A stretch of DNA of 64,000 nt from assembly GCA_001414485.1 (NCBI GenBank), contig LLEY01000013.1, positions 62,001-126,000 on the forward strand, given 5' to 3'. This DNA is from Calycina herbarum (lineage: Eukaryota; Ascomycota; Leotiomycetes; Helotiales; Pezizellaceae). The position numbers and the translations under genes are program-made. Below the pieces are notes generated by a model. The model had not been told where the DNA came from. It worked only from the letters and a program-made list of their open reading frames with translations, and made no database searches. Below, one piece after another: positions 36,798 through 48,001 of this stretch. Numbering within the stretch: position 1 is the stretch's first letter; each line of letters begins with the position of its first letter.

Positions 36798-37113
36798 TTA
36801 CTATAATATTTCTATAATATTTAGAGTTAAACGATTTTACTAGAAATATAAATATTATTTCATCTTATTATTACTTAATTAATTTAAGACTCCTAGTCTT
36901 TTAGTATAATATTAAGAAATCAACGATATTACAGCGAAGAGTCAAAATATACTTCATCGTAACTTCATTTGTGTAATTTATTTTTTCTCGATTTCTCGTA
37001 CAATATCACTGAGTGCTTGTTCTTTCCTTTATTTTACTATAAATAGCGAGTAAACCATACTAGGTCTCTTGAATGGGTAATGCCCGACAGCTACTACGTC
37101 CATCTCATCAACC
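36798..37113. other. Edge of the AT-rich tract
   Basis: Composition returns to normal between about 36900 and 37080. No gene seen. Confidence 0.4.
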
Positions 37114-37512
37114 TCAGCCTTGGTAGCCAGGTGGGTTATTATCTACACCCTTAGCAACCCCAACCATTCCATGCACTTTCACTTTCACAATCCATAAATT
37201 GTAAACTGAATTTGAGGAGTTTGACTGATTGAGAATCTTGTTTTGAATAGAATGGAGCACCCTATGAATTCTTAGTTGTCAAAAGTCGACTGTGTATATT
37301 CGATTCGGGGGTGCATACCATCCAGGAAATTCATCGGTCATAAACTTCGTCAAAGCAACTGGGAGGACCATATCTGATTAAGGTAGCATGAAAATTGGTG
37401 GCTGCGGCAGAACCTCCTTAGCGATGGGAAGTCCCAGATGATTGCGACACTTCAGCGTCGCAAGCTGGTTTCCTTCACGGTACCACACACATTGGAGAAA
37501 TAGAGCTGACAT
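37114..37512 (-). pseudogene. Tandem-family member 4, broken by one in-frame stop
   Basis: Two exons, 37512-37319 and 37261-37114 (113 codons plus stop), aligned throughout with the intact neighbours. The N-terminus reads MSALFLQC, followed by GLPIAKEVLPQP, then DEFPGW at the splice site and NLWIVK in exon 2. A single TAA inside exon 1, about 45 codons in, interrupts an otherwise open frame on both sides. The intron is at the same place and phase (2, inside the Trp codon) as in the other members. It lies closest to the RIP tract. A readthrough product or a sequencing error is possible, so RNA and read data should decide. Confidence 0.7.
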
Positions 37513-37919
37513 TGAGAAGAGGATTGATGCGTGATGAAAGCGCTGTGAGGCTTCCAAAGAGGAAGGACAAAAAGTATACTGATCAAAAGTGGATGGTCAG
37601 TATTGTGCCTCTCGTTTAGTCGGCCAATCATAGCTGTACATCAGAACTAGATAATTTGAGATCACTATTATTTTTACTGCACGCAAAAGCCATAATGTAC
37701 TGATGAGGCTTGTACAAAAAAGATTCAGATTATGGTTCTGATCAAAGACAGCGCTACACCACAGCTCATATGGAATCTTCTTATCCTGGTTGATCTGCGA
37801 GTGAGGGCACAAAGATCATACTGAGAAAATCTTGGTACATGCTAATAGCTTTGCTGCTAACAAAACTTAACCCGGCGACCCGAAAATTCCTGACCTAGTA
37901 CCTCAAACTCCATTCCTTA

Positions 37920-38292
37920 TCACTTGAAATTCATCATATTTCTCAAGACACCCGTATCTGCCGCAGCAACACTATCTTCCTTGACGATCCACAAGTTCAG
38001 GAGGGGACTACTATTTACATACGCCTCCTGCGCGGAGTATAAAACCCTAGAATTATTAGCCACGGCCGTTTAAATCCATGGAAATCTATCCGGGGGGAAA
38101 ATACCCTTGTGAGAAATTTTCATTCAAGAGCTCAGTAATCGCATTAATGTGCATTTGTGTTGTCAAAATTTCGGGAGCAATTTCTGGCTGAGGGAGATTT
38201 TCTCTTGCCACGCTGAGACCAGGTGAGTTGATCACATGAAGTGATTGACTCTTGCCTTCGTACTTGCACTTTAAGAATCGAGCAGATGCCAT
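37920..38292 (-). CDS. Tandem-family member 3, unknown small protein, 104 aa
   Basis: Exons 38292-38105 and 38046-37920 (315 nt). It starts MASARFLKCKY, has SPGLSVARENLPQP, then a NENFSQG end of exon 1 and VLYSA...LLNLWIVKED in exon 2. The family Trp codon at the splice site is Gly here (GG|G instead of TG|G). The intron (58 bp) ends TAATTCTAG. No signal peptide or membrane segment; predicted cytosolic or nuclear. Unspliced, the frame stops after 68 residues. Same strand and spacing as its paralogues. Confidence 0.7.
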
Positions 38293-38631
38293 GATTCGTT
38301 GTATTTTTGGTGCGGGGTTTCTTTGGTGGTGGATGTCTTGGTGATGTAATTGAGAATGGATCTTGTGCTAAGGCTGAGAGAATCTTTGTAAGAGATAGGA
38401 TCCTGGGTGATTATATACCTTTCGGCTACTTTAACCTGACTGGAGTTCACCTATTCACTGTATATTGGGTATTCTTGCTTATTCTTGGAGAAAATAGTCT
38501 TCACTCATGTTATGTACGAGTAATCATATGCGAGGATTGCCCCAAATGATAAACACCAAGTTCTGGTAATCCCAATTCATATCGTGATGACATCATATAA
38601 TAATTATTTAGACCTCATTCTAACAAAAGAA

Positions 38632-39072
38632 TCACTCTGATTCTGACGCATCCATCGTCTCAGTATCGGAATCAGTACTTGGATCTGAATCTGAACTATC
38701 CATCTCGCTATCCCTATCACTATCAGAATCGCCTTCTACCTCTCCCTCCTTCACAATGTACAAGGTGATAAAACCACTATTTGGCTCGCAAAAGATTGCA
38801 GAATGCAGAACCCTAAGCCATTATAAATGAAAGGTTCTGTAAACATATGAGAATCCTTACCAGCCCGGAAATTCTTCACGTATAAGCAAAGTGATTGCCT
38901 TTGTCAAACCACTGACCTTGAGCATTTGTGTAACATCTGGCCGTCTTAGGAGGTTTTTAATTGTGATTGGCAAACCTGGCGAGTTCAGGCACTTGACGAT
39001 GATTCGTTGCTCATTGCCAGATAAAGTGAGGTTTGGCGCATATTGACATTGTACAAGAAGTGGAGCGAACAT
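38632..39072 (-). CDS. Tandem-family member 2, unknown small protein with acidic Ser/Asp tail, 130 aa
   Basis: Exons 39072-38861 and 38812-38632 (393 nt). The core follows the family: QCQYA near the start, CLNSPGLPI, REEFPGW at the splice site, then VLHSA and TLYIVKEG. Unlike the others it ends in a ~45-residue Asp/Ser/Glu-rich tail (SDSD-type repeats), a pattern often seen in casein-kinase-2 substrates or nucleic-acid-protein chaperones; that functional link is inference. The 48-bp intron is in phase 2 in the Trp codon as in members 1 and 4. Confidence 0.7.
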
Positions 39073-39822
39073 CTTGGGGTGTTCTTTTTTTTTAGAAGTT
39101 GGATAAAGTTGAAAAGTAAGCTGGGTTGTCAAAGTGGGAAGTAAAAAAGGTGACGCACCAAAATGGTCGGGATTTTGGGTTTGCAAACCACTATCATACC
39201 AACATATCTAGTAGCCTAGCACTACCCCCTTCCCAAAACTTGTTAGAAACCATAGCCAGACCCAAAAAGACTGTTTTAGCCAGAAATCTCCATATTTCAA
39301 ACACAAACAAGAACTTACGTCATAGTCCTTAATCCACTAGCAGGCATTTAATAGGTGTATATATACGAGTAAACTCAACTTTAAAATTATATTATCTGAG
39401 AAGTTTTAAATTGGTTGATTTAACTGAATGAACTTCCGAGAGTATAAAAAATATAGATTTATTTATATTTAGCTAAGTAATATTCACTTAAGATAATTAA
39501 TCGACAAAGCTTAGGATAATCAAGTTAGGTGAAGAGAATTACTTCACTATCGTCTGATAAATTTGGGTTATTACGTCATACAACGTCTTGAAGGCTGGTT
39601 CCAACTCAAATTTATCCTTGTCAGCACATAAATTATATGTACACAAAGAGGACATTTCATGAGAATATTGTTCAAAGTTAGGGCTTTATTGTGTTCATTT
39701 CGATTGTGTTTAGCCAGCACTTCAAAATCTCCCCAATGACAAAGCAAAATCATGTGCCTGCTCCCCTCAGGATAACCTTCCAAATCAAAACCCAAATGTA
39801 TCAGTGCCAAAGGTGAAGCCGA

Positions 39823-40243
39823 TCACTTGTCATAGACAACAACATAACCAGATTGCGCCATGTCCTCCTCAATATCACTTCCACCATCCACAGCCAAATC
39901 ATCCTCAGCCTTCTTCACATCCTTCACAACGGTGACATTGACTCCTTTTACAATCCAGAGGTTGATGATCTCCCCTGAAGCCTCAAGTGGTGTGACGGCG
40001 TAGAGGACCCTAGAACAAGTCAGTATGTGAAGTCATGACAGATCGAAGTACATACCAGCCAGGGAAACTTTCTTTGATGAATTTTGTAACATGACCAGCA
40101 AGATCGGTGCGCGCGGCAATCTTATCAAGGGATGGACGTTGTGGAAGAGTTTCCTTTGCGATCGGTGTACCTGGGAAGTTGGTGCAAACCAGGGTTTGTT
40201 GGTAGAAAGTGCACTGCAAGAATTTGAATCGTTCAGCAGACAT
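39823..40243 (-). CDS. Tandem-family member 1, unknown small protein, 124 aa
   Basis: Exons 40243-40056 and 40009-39823 (375 nt), 46-bp intron GTATGT...TTCTAG splitting the Trp codon in phase 2. It starts MSAERFKFLQC, has FPGTPIAKETLPQRP, then IKESFPGW, VLYAVTPLE, INLWIVKGVNV, and an acidic stretch before a YVVVYDK end. I chose the inner ATG (40243) because members 3 and 4 start at the equivalent place; an in-frame ATG at 40342 would add 33 low-complexity residues. No known domain recognised. Confidence 0.7.
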
Positions 40244-42999
40244 GTCTGGTGTTGGATGATTGTGGTGAGTGAGAACTGGTGTTGTGGTTGTGATTGTTTC
40301 GTGTTGAAGTTGAAGTTGAGGAAGTGTTTGCGACCGAATCATGGAGGTCCTGAAGTTTTGCTTCGCTTAGCCACCTTTGACTTGCCCCACAGACAACCTT
40401 TCCGTACCTCACTCTCTTCACCTCATCTAGCATCACTTTTCCTATCTTCGATGTTTTCAAAGCGTCTGACAGCTCCCTCATGAAAGGAAACTCACTTACT
40501 AATGCTATTTCAAGACCCGCTTCCTCAATTCCTACGCCATTCGCTTCTCAAGTATATATATATTTTTTCTTTTAAATATAATGATTTTATAATGAATACG
40601 TTGAACGTTCTAAATCTGATCCAGTTAACCTGATTCTTCTAGAATTCATTGAATAATTTCATTCTGTATATGCTGTCTAGATAATCGATATATCTAAATT
40701 CTATCCAAGCAATTTGCGTTTTCCAGTTTTTCTAAATAACATACTATTCAGATACACGCTCTATCCCGATTTTAGCTAGTTGATATAATTCTAATTTACG
40801 AGAATAAATTAGTTTTCTTATGACCAAGTTGTAAGTGGCCGCAATTAATTCGTCAGATGGTGAGTAATCTATTAATATCCGCATGGCTTGTTTGGGACGC
40901 ACTTTTCCGCCCCCATGGTGGGAGCTTACTCGTTATTTTGTAGCTTACTAGGTCCATTTTAAAAAATGTGGTTATAAACACGTGACAGCGCCATCGAAGC
41001 CAACCAATCATAGTGAAGAGAGCAGTATGCTGCATACTTTGTTGCACGTCGATAAGTTCTAATAATTAGAACAAATTAGAACTTTGGGGCGGCCGCACTT
41101 TGCTTGTTCAGCTTGCTGGATATGTTTTGAAGAGTGATAGCTTACTCGCGACTCACTTTTCGCCCCTAAACAGAGTTTGGCTTACTGGTCAACTTGCAAG
41201 TAATCCACAAGTAAGCCACGAGTAAGCTATCTGAGTAAGCTACGAGTAAGTTACAAGTAGCTCGCAAGTAACTCCAGCGCCAAGGACCTTCAAGACTTTA
41301 GTCTGCTGGACAGCCTTTTTATAAGAGTAGAAGAGAAGCACCAAACGCACGTCGAAACTAAGAAAGGCTTTTTCAGCTACCAAGAACCACTACACTCCAG
41401 CACCCGTACTTCTCAGCAACCTCCCTCTTCGCCTTCATGGTGAAAATATCGAATGTGGTTCTTGATTGCTATCCGCGAAATCTTCCTTTCTCCCAATGGA
41501 CCTCTTTCTTCAAGGCCAGTAGATTTAGCATTTCTGTAGTTCCTTCTCTTGGATCTCTTCTTAGTTCTCATGGCAGGGCGTTTGGCAATGCCAGGTTGCT
41601 CGTCCCAAGAACAAGGTATTGCCCAAGTCGAGGGAAGGAACGACGTCGACGGCGTACCACCCGACGTCAAGGTCGAAATTCACGGAAAGAATGGCTCACG
41701 TCGACCCCAACCTCGACCTCGACACGAACCAGGCTGCATCCTAATCTCTTAGCAGCATTTTCGCGTATTGCCAGATGGTTTCAAGGGATATAGGTCAGGA
41801 ATCTCAATCGCCGCGGATGGGGATCATGTGCAGCAGTCTTCTCTCCCGAGGTAACAACAGCGTATCGCTCCTAGGTTTGCCCTGTTAAGTTGATAAGAAT
41901 CGAATCCCGCTTCGATGTTCCTTATTTCAAAATATCAGGGATCATTCCTTACCCCTCTATCCTTGGACAGCAACTTCCTATCTCGGAATGACTTTGTAGA
42001 TGAGTCCTTGAAAGAAAAATGAATGGCTCCCCAAGAGCAACACCGAAGCAGTCTCGAGAAAGGGTTTTTCGAAGGAGGTCGAGAATGAAGACCCTCGCCG
42101 CGGTTAACCCACAGCCCACCCGCCTCGCTCCCTCCTTCCCAAACCACCTCAACTCCCATGCTTACTTGACCACAAATAACACTTTCAATTCCGTCCCAAC
42201 AAAAACAGAGCCGGGTGGCGCACCTGGCTCTGTTACTGCTAACGCAGAAAAATGGTTTGAGGGCTCAGTTAGTGAGAATTCGTGAGGAGTGTTTAAATGC
42301 TTGCTCAAGCTCAACTACACTGTTGAGCTCTGGAGACCTTGACCACGGATTCAGTATATCTGCTGTCCAATTTCAATAAATGTGATTTCCGAGGGATCTA
42401 CGCCTTTTGACGGAATGGCAGTTCCGGGGAATTGTGGGGGTTCTCATCTTGTCTGTTGAGTTAAGAGGGTATCTGAATCCTTCTTTGAGCTTACTGCTCC
42501 AGTTCGAGTTATTGATCTAGTCTGACCTCAGACCTCTACCTATTTGCTCTCCATCACATGCTCGATGTAGAGATGTCGGGTAACACACTACAGCTCGTGA
42601 AGATCATGAAACAAGCCACCCATGTAATATTTCAACGTGACAGTGTCCCAGGTGTGGCCTTGAGGTATGGCTTCCGTCATTTGTACTGTGAACCACTCGT
42701 GACCAGGTTCCAATCTGTGGCATGACACCAAACGAAGCGTAAGTTGAACTTCGTATCTTGGTAGAAAGGATAGAGACACAAGATCGGAGCTATGGGATTG
42801 TAACAGGTAGTCGTACAGCGGAGGCCGAATTGTTGCCCCGTGCGTGTCGAGTTATGATTGCTCTCTCCACTTGCCTAGGAAAATATCCAAGCAGTCCGCT
42901 GATGGAAGGTGTAACCAAGGAATTGTCCAGAACTATTTTAGGAAGAAACTGAGGGATAGAGTAAACACCTTACCTGCAACGTGCCCATTTACTCGATGA
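40244..42999. other. Intergenic, 2.75 kb, with short-repeat cluster
   Basis: 40540-40860 is AT-rich. 40915-41285 carries the AGTAAGC repeats listed separately. Frames at 41437-41793 (+) and 41413-41670 (-) overlap each other and show no family features. I cannot support a gene here. Confidence 0.4.
40915..41285. repeat. Clustered AGTAAGCYA short repeats in both orientations
   Basis: Inverted units (TAGCTTACT, AGCTTACTCG) at about 40921-40950, 41139 and 41171, then direct units (AAGTAAGCCACGAGTAAGCT and similar) at 41195-41270. A second cluster of the same unit lies at 57250-57400. The layout resembles subterminal repeats of a non-autonomous DNA transposon, but ends and a target-site duplication were not resolved. 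Confidence 0.45.
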
Positions 43000-43200
43000 C
43001 CACTGCTGCGTTTAAATAAGGTTCAGCTGGACCAGTTTCCCGGTTGTACAGAGAGAAAGCGCCACGGTACTACCATGAACTGAGGGAAATATTTGTGACC
43101 ATTTTGGTGACACACTGCCAACCTCACACAAACTATTCACGTCCAACGGTGTATATTGTGTGATTCGACTAAATCTCAGCTTGTAACGACGAGGAAACAT
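43000..43200 (-). pseudogene. Possible frameshifted gene fragment
   Basis: On the minus strand an ATG frame from 43200 reads coherently through SPKWSQIFPSVHGSTVALSL, then shifts at a CTCTCT run (about 43049-43054). In the next frame it continues LYNRETGPAEPYLNAAVVIE and stops. A two-base expansion of the CT run would explain this. No family recognised. It lies head-to-head with the histidine phosphatase gene. Confidence 0.3.
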
Positions 43201-43296
43201 TTCTGTGACTCTTTCTGAATATAAGAATGGTGTCCTTCAAAGTGAGAGCATGCATCGAAGAGTTGGAGTTTGAACAGACTTACCAGGAGCTTCAGT

Positions 43297-43969
43297 ATGC
43301 GAATCATAAACCTTCTTGTTCTTCAGTTCTTCGCGCTTGTAGTATCAGCATCTCCTACAGTGTACCTAATCCGCCACGGTGAAAAGCCCGCAGATGGAGG
43401 CAATGGCCTGAATGCCGAGGGAGAACAGCGGGCGCAATGCCTGAGGAACGTCTTTGGGGCGGATTCGGGGTATGATATCGGAAAGATAATAGCCCAGAAA
43501 CCAAAGAAAAGTCAGTATCCTACCCGTTGGATGTGCTAGATATCAGGTCGGCGGTTCGGTCTGACCTCTTTCTCAAGCCGGAAAACGCGCAAGACCATTT
43601 TTGACAGTGCTTCCTGTATCTATGGACCTCCACTTGAAGGTCGACACAAGCTGCGATCGAGACGATGAGGATTGTGTAGCTGCTTTGGTATCTGCTTTCA
43701 AGGCTACGGGTTCGTCCCAGAATATTCTGATATGCTGGGAACACAAAGCTCTTCCTAACATCGTTCGAGCATTGGGGAATCCGAAACCACCGAAGTATCC
43801 AAAAGGGGCGTGAGTATTTGGTTCCCAGTTGTAGGCAAGATGCTGAATATTTGTGCCTAGTTTCGATGTGATCTGGACGGATCCGTTCCCCTACACCAAA
43901 ATAACGGCTTCCACATCTGAACATTGTGAGGGGTTGGATAGTAATGCTACGGGGCTCGTCGAATTGTAA
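43297..43969 (+). CDS. Secreted histidine-phosphatase (phosphoglycerate-mutase-like) family protein, 3 exons, 184 aa
   Basis: Exons are 43297-43510, 43578-43809 and 43861-43969 (555 nt). Residues 1-18 form a signal peptide (MRIINLLVLQFFALVVSAS). The catalytic RHG motif is R26-H27-G28 in LIRHGEKP. Later blocks typical of this fungal subgroup follow: GKRARPFLTVLP, VDTSCDRDD, and ICWEHKALPNI, which holds the likely second active-site His. The first intron (67 bp) uses TCTCAAG as acceptor; earlier AGs would hit a TGA in frame. Substrate unknown; members of the superfamily dephosphorylate sugars, phytate or proteins. An extracellular or vacuolar site is inferred from the signal peptide. Confidence 0.85.
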
Positions 43970-44769
43970 TGATTGTTTTGCTTGCTAGATTTATAACACG
44001 TTGGAGTGTAGGATCGTGGGATAGATGGGGAATAGTTCGAGGTTTTGTTTTGGATGTAGCGAAGTAGAGATGTCTGGAGAGCGATGCCGTCAAATGATAT
44101 ACCGCGTACCGTTCTTCTATTTAGGACCATTAGCAAGCCATATCATGCCCCTCCCACCTTCTGTGTATCTCTTCCATCGCGGTCCCAATTTAAGATATTG
44201 CCAGTAAGACTTGCTCCATCGTTGTAAAGGTGCGGGGTTGGGGGATTCGAAGGGGGCAGGGTCATCAAGGGTCGAATCGTAATGAAGAGGTGAGAGGTAA
44301 GAATCCCTTGCACTGCGTTGTTGCATTGAGTTGATCGGAATGTGCGAGGAGGAGTATAAAGATTGGTGCATGTGGTGTGGAGGATGGAGTGAGAAGGCAG
44401 GAAGTTCGGCCACAATCTCGCAAGTCGGGGCAAATATCGGCACTGCCCCTCACAACCTCACTTCGGAACTCTTATCAAGCTTCACCTCTCCCAAAGACTC
44501 TCCCCCACCTTCCCACCTCCCACCTCTCTGCCAACTACAAGTACCTATCTCCTCTATGTACTACCCTCCATAGATCGGGCATCTTCCGGCCAGGTATCAA
44601 GGTAGGTTGATAGGCTTCCTTGTAAAGATAATGCCCGTGCCCGGCAAAGTTGTCTGGAGGGTCACGTCTTTGTCCTGATTGATATGAGCATATCAACTCT
44701 TATTCTCCTCCTCTTCCTCTTTCCTCACCTCCCTTCTTGTCCTCATTTCTCTCTCAATAGTTCTATATT
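43970..44769. other. Intergenic, presumed amidase promoter
   Basis: Pyrimidine-rich stretch at 44700-44760 just before the amidase start, common in fungal promoters. Overlapping frames at 44117-44453 (minus) are not supported. Confidence 0.4.
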
Positions 44770-46777
44770 ATGGCAGCAGTTGTTACCATAAAGTCCGGAG
44801 CGACTTGGCAGGAAGTTGCAGCAGACAGGCAAAAGTATCGCGATGCCACCCTCGCGGAGATCCAGCCCGCTTTTCCAGAGACAGTTTCAGAGATAGCTCT
44901 CAATACTCTTCCCATCGCAAAGGAACTACTTACTGCAGAAGAAATCAAGATCACGGAGACCACGACTGAAGACCTTGCGGCGCAATTAGCAAAGAGTCAG
45001 ATCAGTGCTGTTACTGTTGCCCAAGCTTTTCTTCGACGGGCTGCTCTAGCACAGAAATTGGTAAGAACGGGCAGTCAAGATTCGCATAAAAGATGCTAAC
45101 TCTTCTCCTTCTAGACCAATTGTATCACCGAACTCCTTCCCTCTCGAGCCCTCGAACGTGCAGCCTTTCTCGATGAATACCTAGCCAAGAATGGCAAACC
45201 CGTCGGCCCTTTACATGGTGTTCCTATTAGTGTCAAAGAGCACGTTGGTATTAAGGGTCTGGATCATAATGCTGGGTTCATTAGTTGGGTAGGAGGGGTT
45301 GCTGAGGATGATGCCTTGATTCTCCGGATTCTATGGAACGCTGGTGCTGTGTTCTATGCTAGAACCACGCAACCTCAGTCTTTGATGCATTTGGAAACGA
45401 GCAACAATATATATGGGTATGAGGCATTATACGGTTGTAGAAACCTGGGCTAGATGCTGACAGTATCTAGCGTAACAACGAATCCTTTCAACACTACTTT
45501 GACCTGCGGGGGTTCTTCTGGTGGAGAGGGGGCTTTGATTGGCTTCAGAGGATCGTGCTTGGGCATTGGAACTGATATTGGTGGATCGATTCGTTGTCCT
45601 TCTGCTTGTTGTGGTATGTTCGGGAGGGAGGCCTCTAAGGATGTTGCTAATTGGCGTAGGCATTTATGGGATGAAACCCACTTCGGCTCGACTTCCACTC
45701 TCTGGTTCAATCGCTTGTGGCGGAGGACAAGTACTTACAACTTTCACTCCTCTGTATATCTCACCAACTAACATTCTGAACTCAGGAGCAAATTGTACCC
45801 GCTATTGGACCCATGTCAACCAGTCTAGAAGGGTGCAAACTCTTTCTCAAGACTATCATCGATGCAAAACCCTGGTATCAAGAGCCAACACTTCTCCCGT
45901 ATCCTTGGAAAGAGGAAAACTTTTTCGAGGGAAAAAAGCTCAAGGTGGCGGTGATATGGGACGATGGCGTAGTCAAACCACACCCTCCAGTCACTAGAGC
46001 TCTGAAGCAGGTTGTCGAAAAATTGACGGCAAAGGGCAATGTTGAGATTATTGACTGGAAGCCGTACAAGCACGACCTTGCCTGGGAAATTATTGTAGGT
46101 CATCGCACTATCGACGGGCGCAAAAATCTAATGTTGATATAGGCAAATCTTTACTTTTGCGATGGCGGCGCCGAGCAAACCGCAGCAATTGAAAGCTCAG
46201 GGGAGCCTTTCCGTCCACTGTCGGATCACATCATTAAAAGCAAATACGTTACTACTCACACTATCCCTACTCTCTACGAAGCAACCAGAAAGCGGAACGA
46301 ATATCGTACTGAATACGCACAACTCTGGAATTCCACTGCTACATCGACCGGGCCATATGGTGAACTCGAAGGAATGGTAGACGTCATTCTTTGCCCTGTT
46401 GGACCTGGGTCTGCACCTAAACTCGATACCTCAAAGTGGTGGGGTTATACCAGTCAGTGGAATTTGCTTGATTATCCAGGACTTGTATTTCCCGTCGATA
46501 AGGTCGACGTCTCGAAAGATTCTACGCATGAGACACACGAGCCTAGAAATGAATTGGATAAAGAGAATTGGGAGCTGTGGCAAGAACATGGCGCTAAAGG
46601 ATATAAAAATGCTCCCATAAGCTTGCAGCTTGTCGGCCGAAGGTAAGTGATTGCGCTCGGGGTAATCCCCCTCTTTTGCAGTACTGATGAAGTTGTAGAT
46701 ACGAAGATGAAAAGGTTATACAAGCTCTTGAGATCATCCAGCAAGAAACCGGACTGCCATTTGTCTCGTATACTTAA
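44770..46777 (+). CDS. Amidase-signature family amidase, 7 exons, 564 aa
   Basis: Hydrolyses carboxamides to acid and ammonia; fungal relatives include acetamidase and general amidase used for nitrogen scavenging. Exons: 44770-45060, 45115-45416, 45471-45613, 45660-45730, 45786-46094, 46143-46642, 46699-46777 (1695 nt, in frame). The Ser-cisSer-Lys triad is present: K138 in ISVKEHVGIKG, S213 in CGGSSGGEG and S237 in GTDIGGSIR; the 24-residue spacing of the two serines is the same as in FAAH. After S237 the usual SPAANNG is CPSACCG, an unusual Cys-rich variant. The length is normal for the fungal subgroup. No signal peptide; cytosolic. Confidence 0.93.
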
Positions 46778-48001
46778 AAGAACCTGCTGTCAAATAGAAC
46801 ACAGCATGGTTTTCCCAAGTACTTTTCTGTACCGGCTGATTCCGGAAGTCCGACTAAGCTGCTGTGTCACTTTTGGCGCTTGAAATGATGGCACTTGGAT
46901 GCAGACCAATTGGTTCTCAGCTGTGCAGAAAATTCATTGTCTTCATTCCCCTCTTTTTGCTTCTAACCTATCATGTTGTCCGCCTCGACTTGTTTTTGAC
47001 TGTATTTGGATGTTGGTCTTGAATGCGACTTACCCCGCGTCCCCATGACAGTTAGTGGACCCCACGCCTGCCACGTTACTCACTGCGAAATTTGACCCTG
47101 CATGATTATTTCATGCCTGCCTCTCTTTTTGGATAGCTGCCAGAGAATTGAGAAGCTCTATTGGTGTTTGAATTGTTGTTGGTGTAGAGACGTCGCGTTC
47201 GTGCTTGACTGCTCCGAGACCGGGTAAGCGCTCTACTTGGGGGACTTCTGTTTGTCAATGGCGAATTTGTACTGCACTTGATGACAATACTGAGCGCCGT
47301 CACTGGCAAGTGCCGGTGCAGCTCAATGGGACAACTCTCAATTCCTGCTGACGAGTATACTGCAATTTGTTCAAATCCAATCGATGTTGCAGCTTACATC
47401 TGTATGTGTTTTCTCGTGTCTGCTGCGTACTTCCAACGATACCCAAATGTGACAGTTCTACACACACATCCCCCCCTTCGGATCGAGTCTTTCCTTTCCC
47501 TATCTGCAGGAAATAGTACATGCCTATGAACAAGCTGTCACTTTTCTTTTCAATTGACGTGCTACTGCATTCTTGTTGGACAATTCGTTTGGCCTATCTC
47601 GCACCCACCGCCCTGAGAGATGTGAGGTGGGATTGAGACGCGGGTTGGAATAAAAGTGAAATTTGGGTGGGAGGATATGCATATATGCCCAAAGCGTGGG
47701 AGTACTTGTATCACGCGCAGTGCAATTAAGGGGGTTGGACGTTTGTCTGGTGTTGACTTGCATGAGGTTCGTCCCCCACGGGAAGATCCCCCGTTTTTTT
47801 CATCATGACCATTTTCGGGTTTTCTGAAGTGGTGGGAGGTTGGCTTGTATATAATTGTTGCCATCTTCTCCTTTGCTTGGGTTCTTGGTAGATTATACTT
47901 CTTTTTGTATTCTTCTTTGAGCTTCGTTCTTCCGATACGCTTCACGATCAATCCTTCCATCAATAACCTCCCGAACATTGTCAAGACAATCCTACCTCAT
48001 C
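46778..48001. other. Intergenic, 1.2 kb
   Basis: No convincing frame. 47900-48000 is a typical pyrimidine-rich leader of the following gene. Confidence 0.4.

Noticed and set aside
41413..41793. Overlapping frames on both strands
   Set aside because: Both low complexity, Arg/Ser-rich, with no family features and no clear splice structure.
44117..44453. Three overlapping minus-strand frames upstream of the amidase
   Set aside because: They lie in probable promoter sequence and none has recognisable features.
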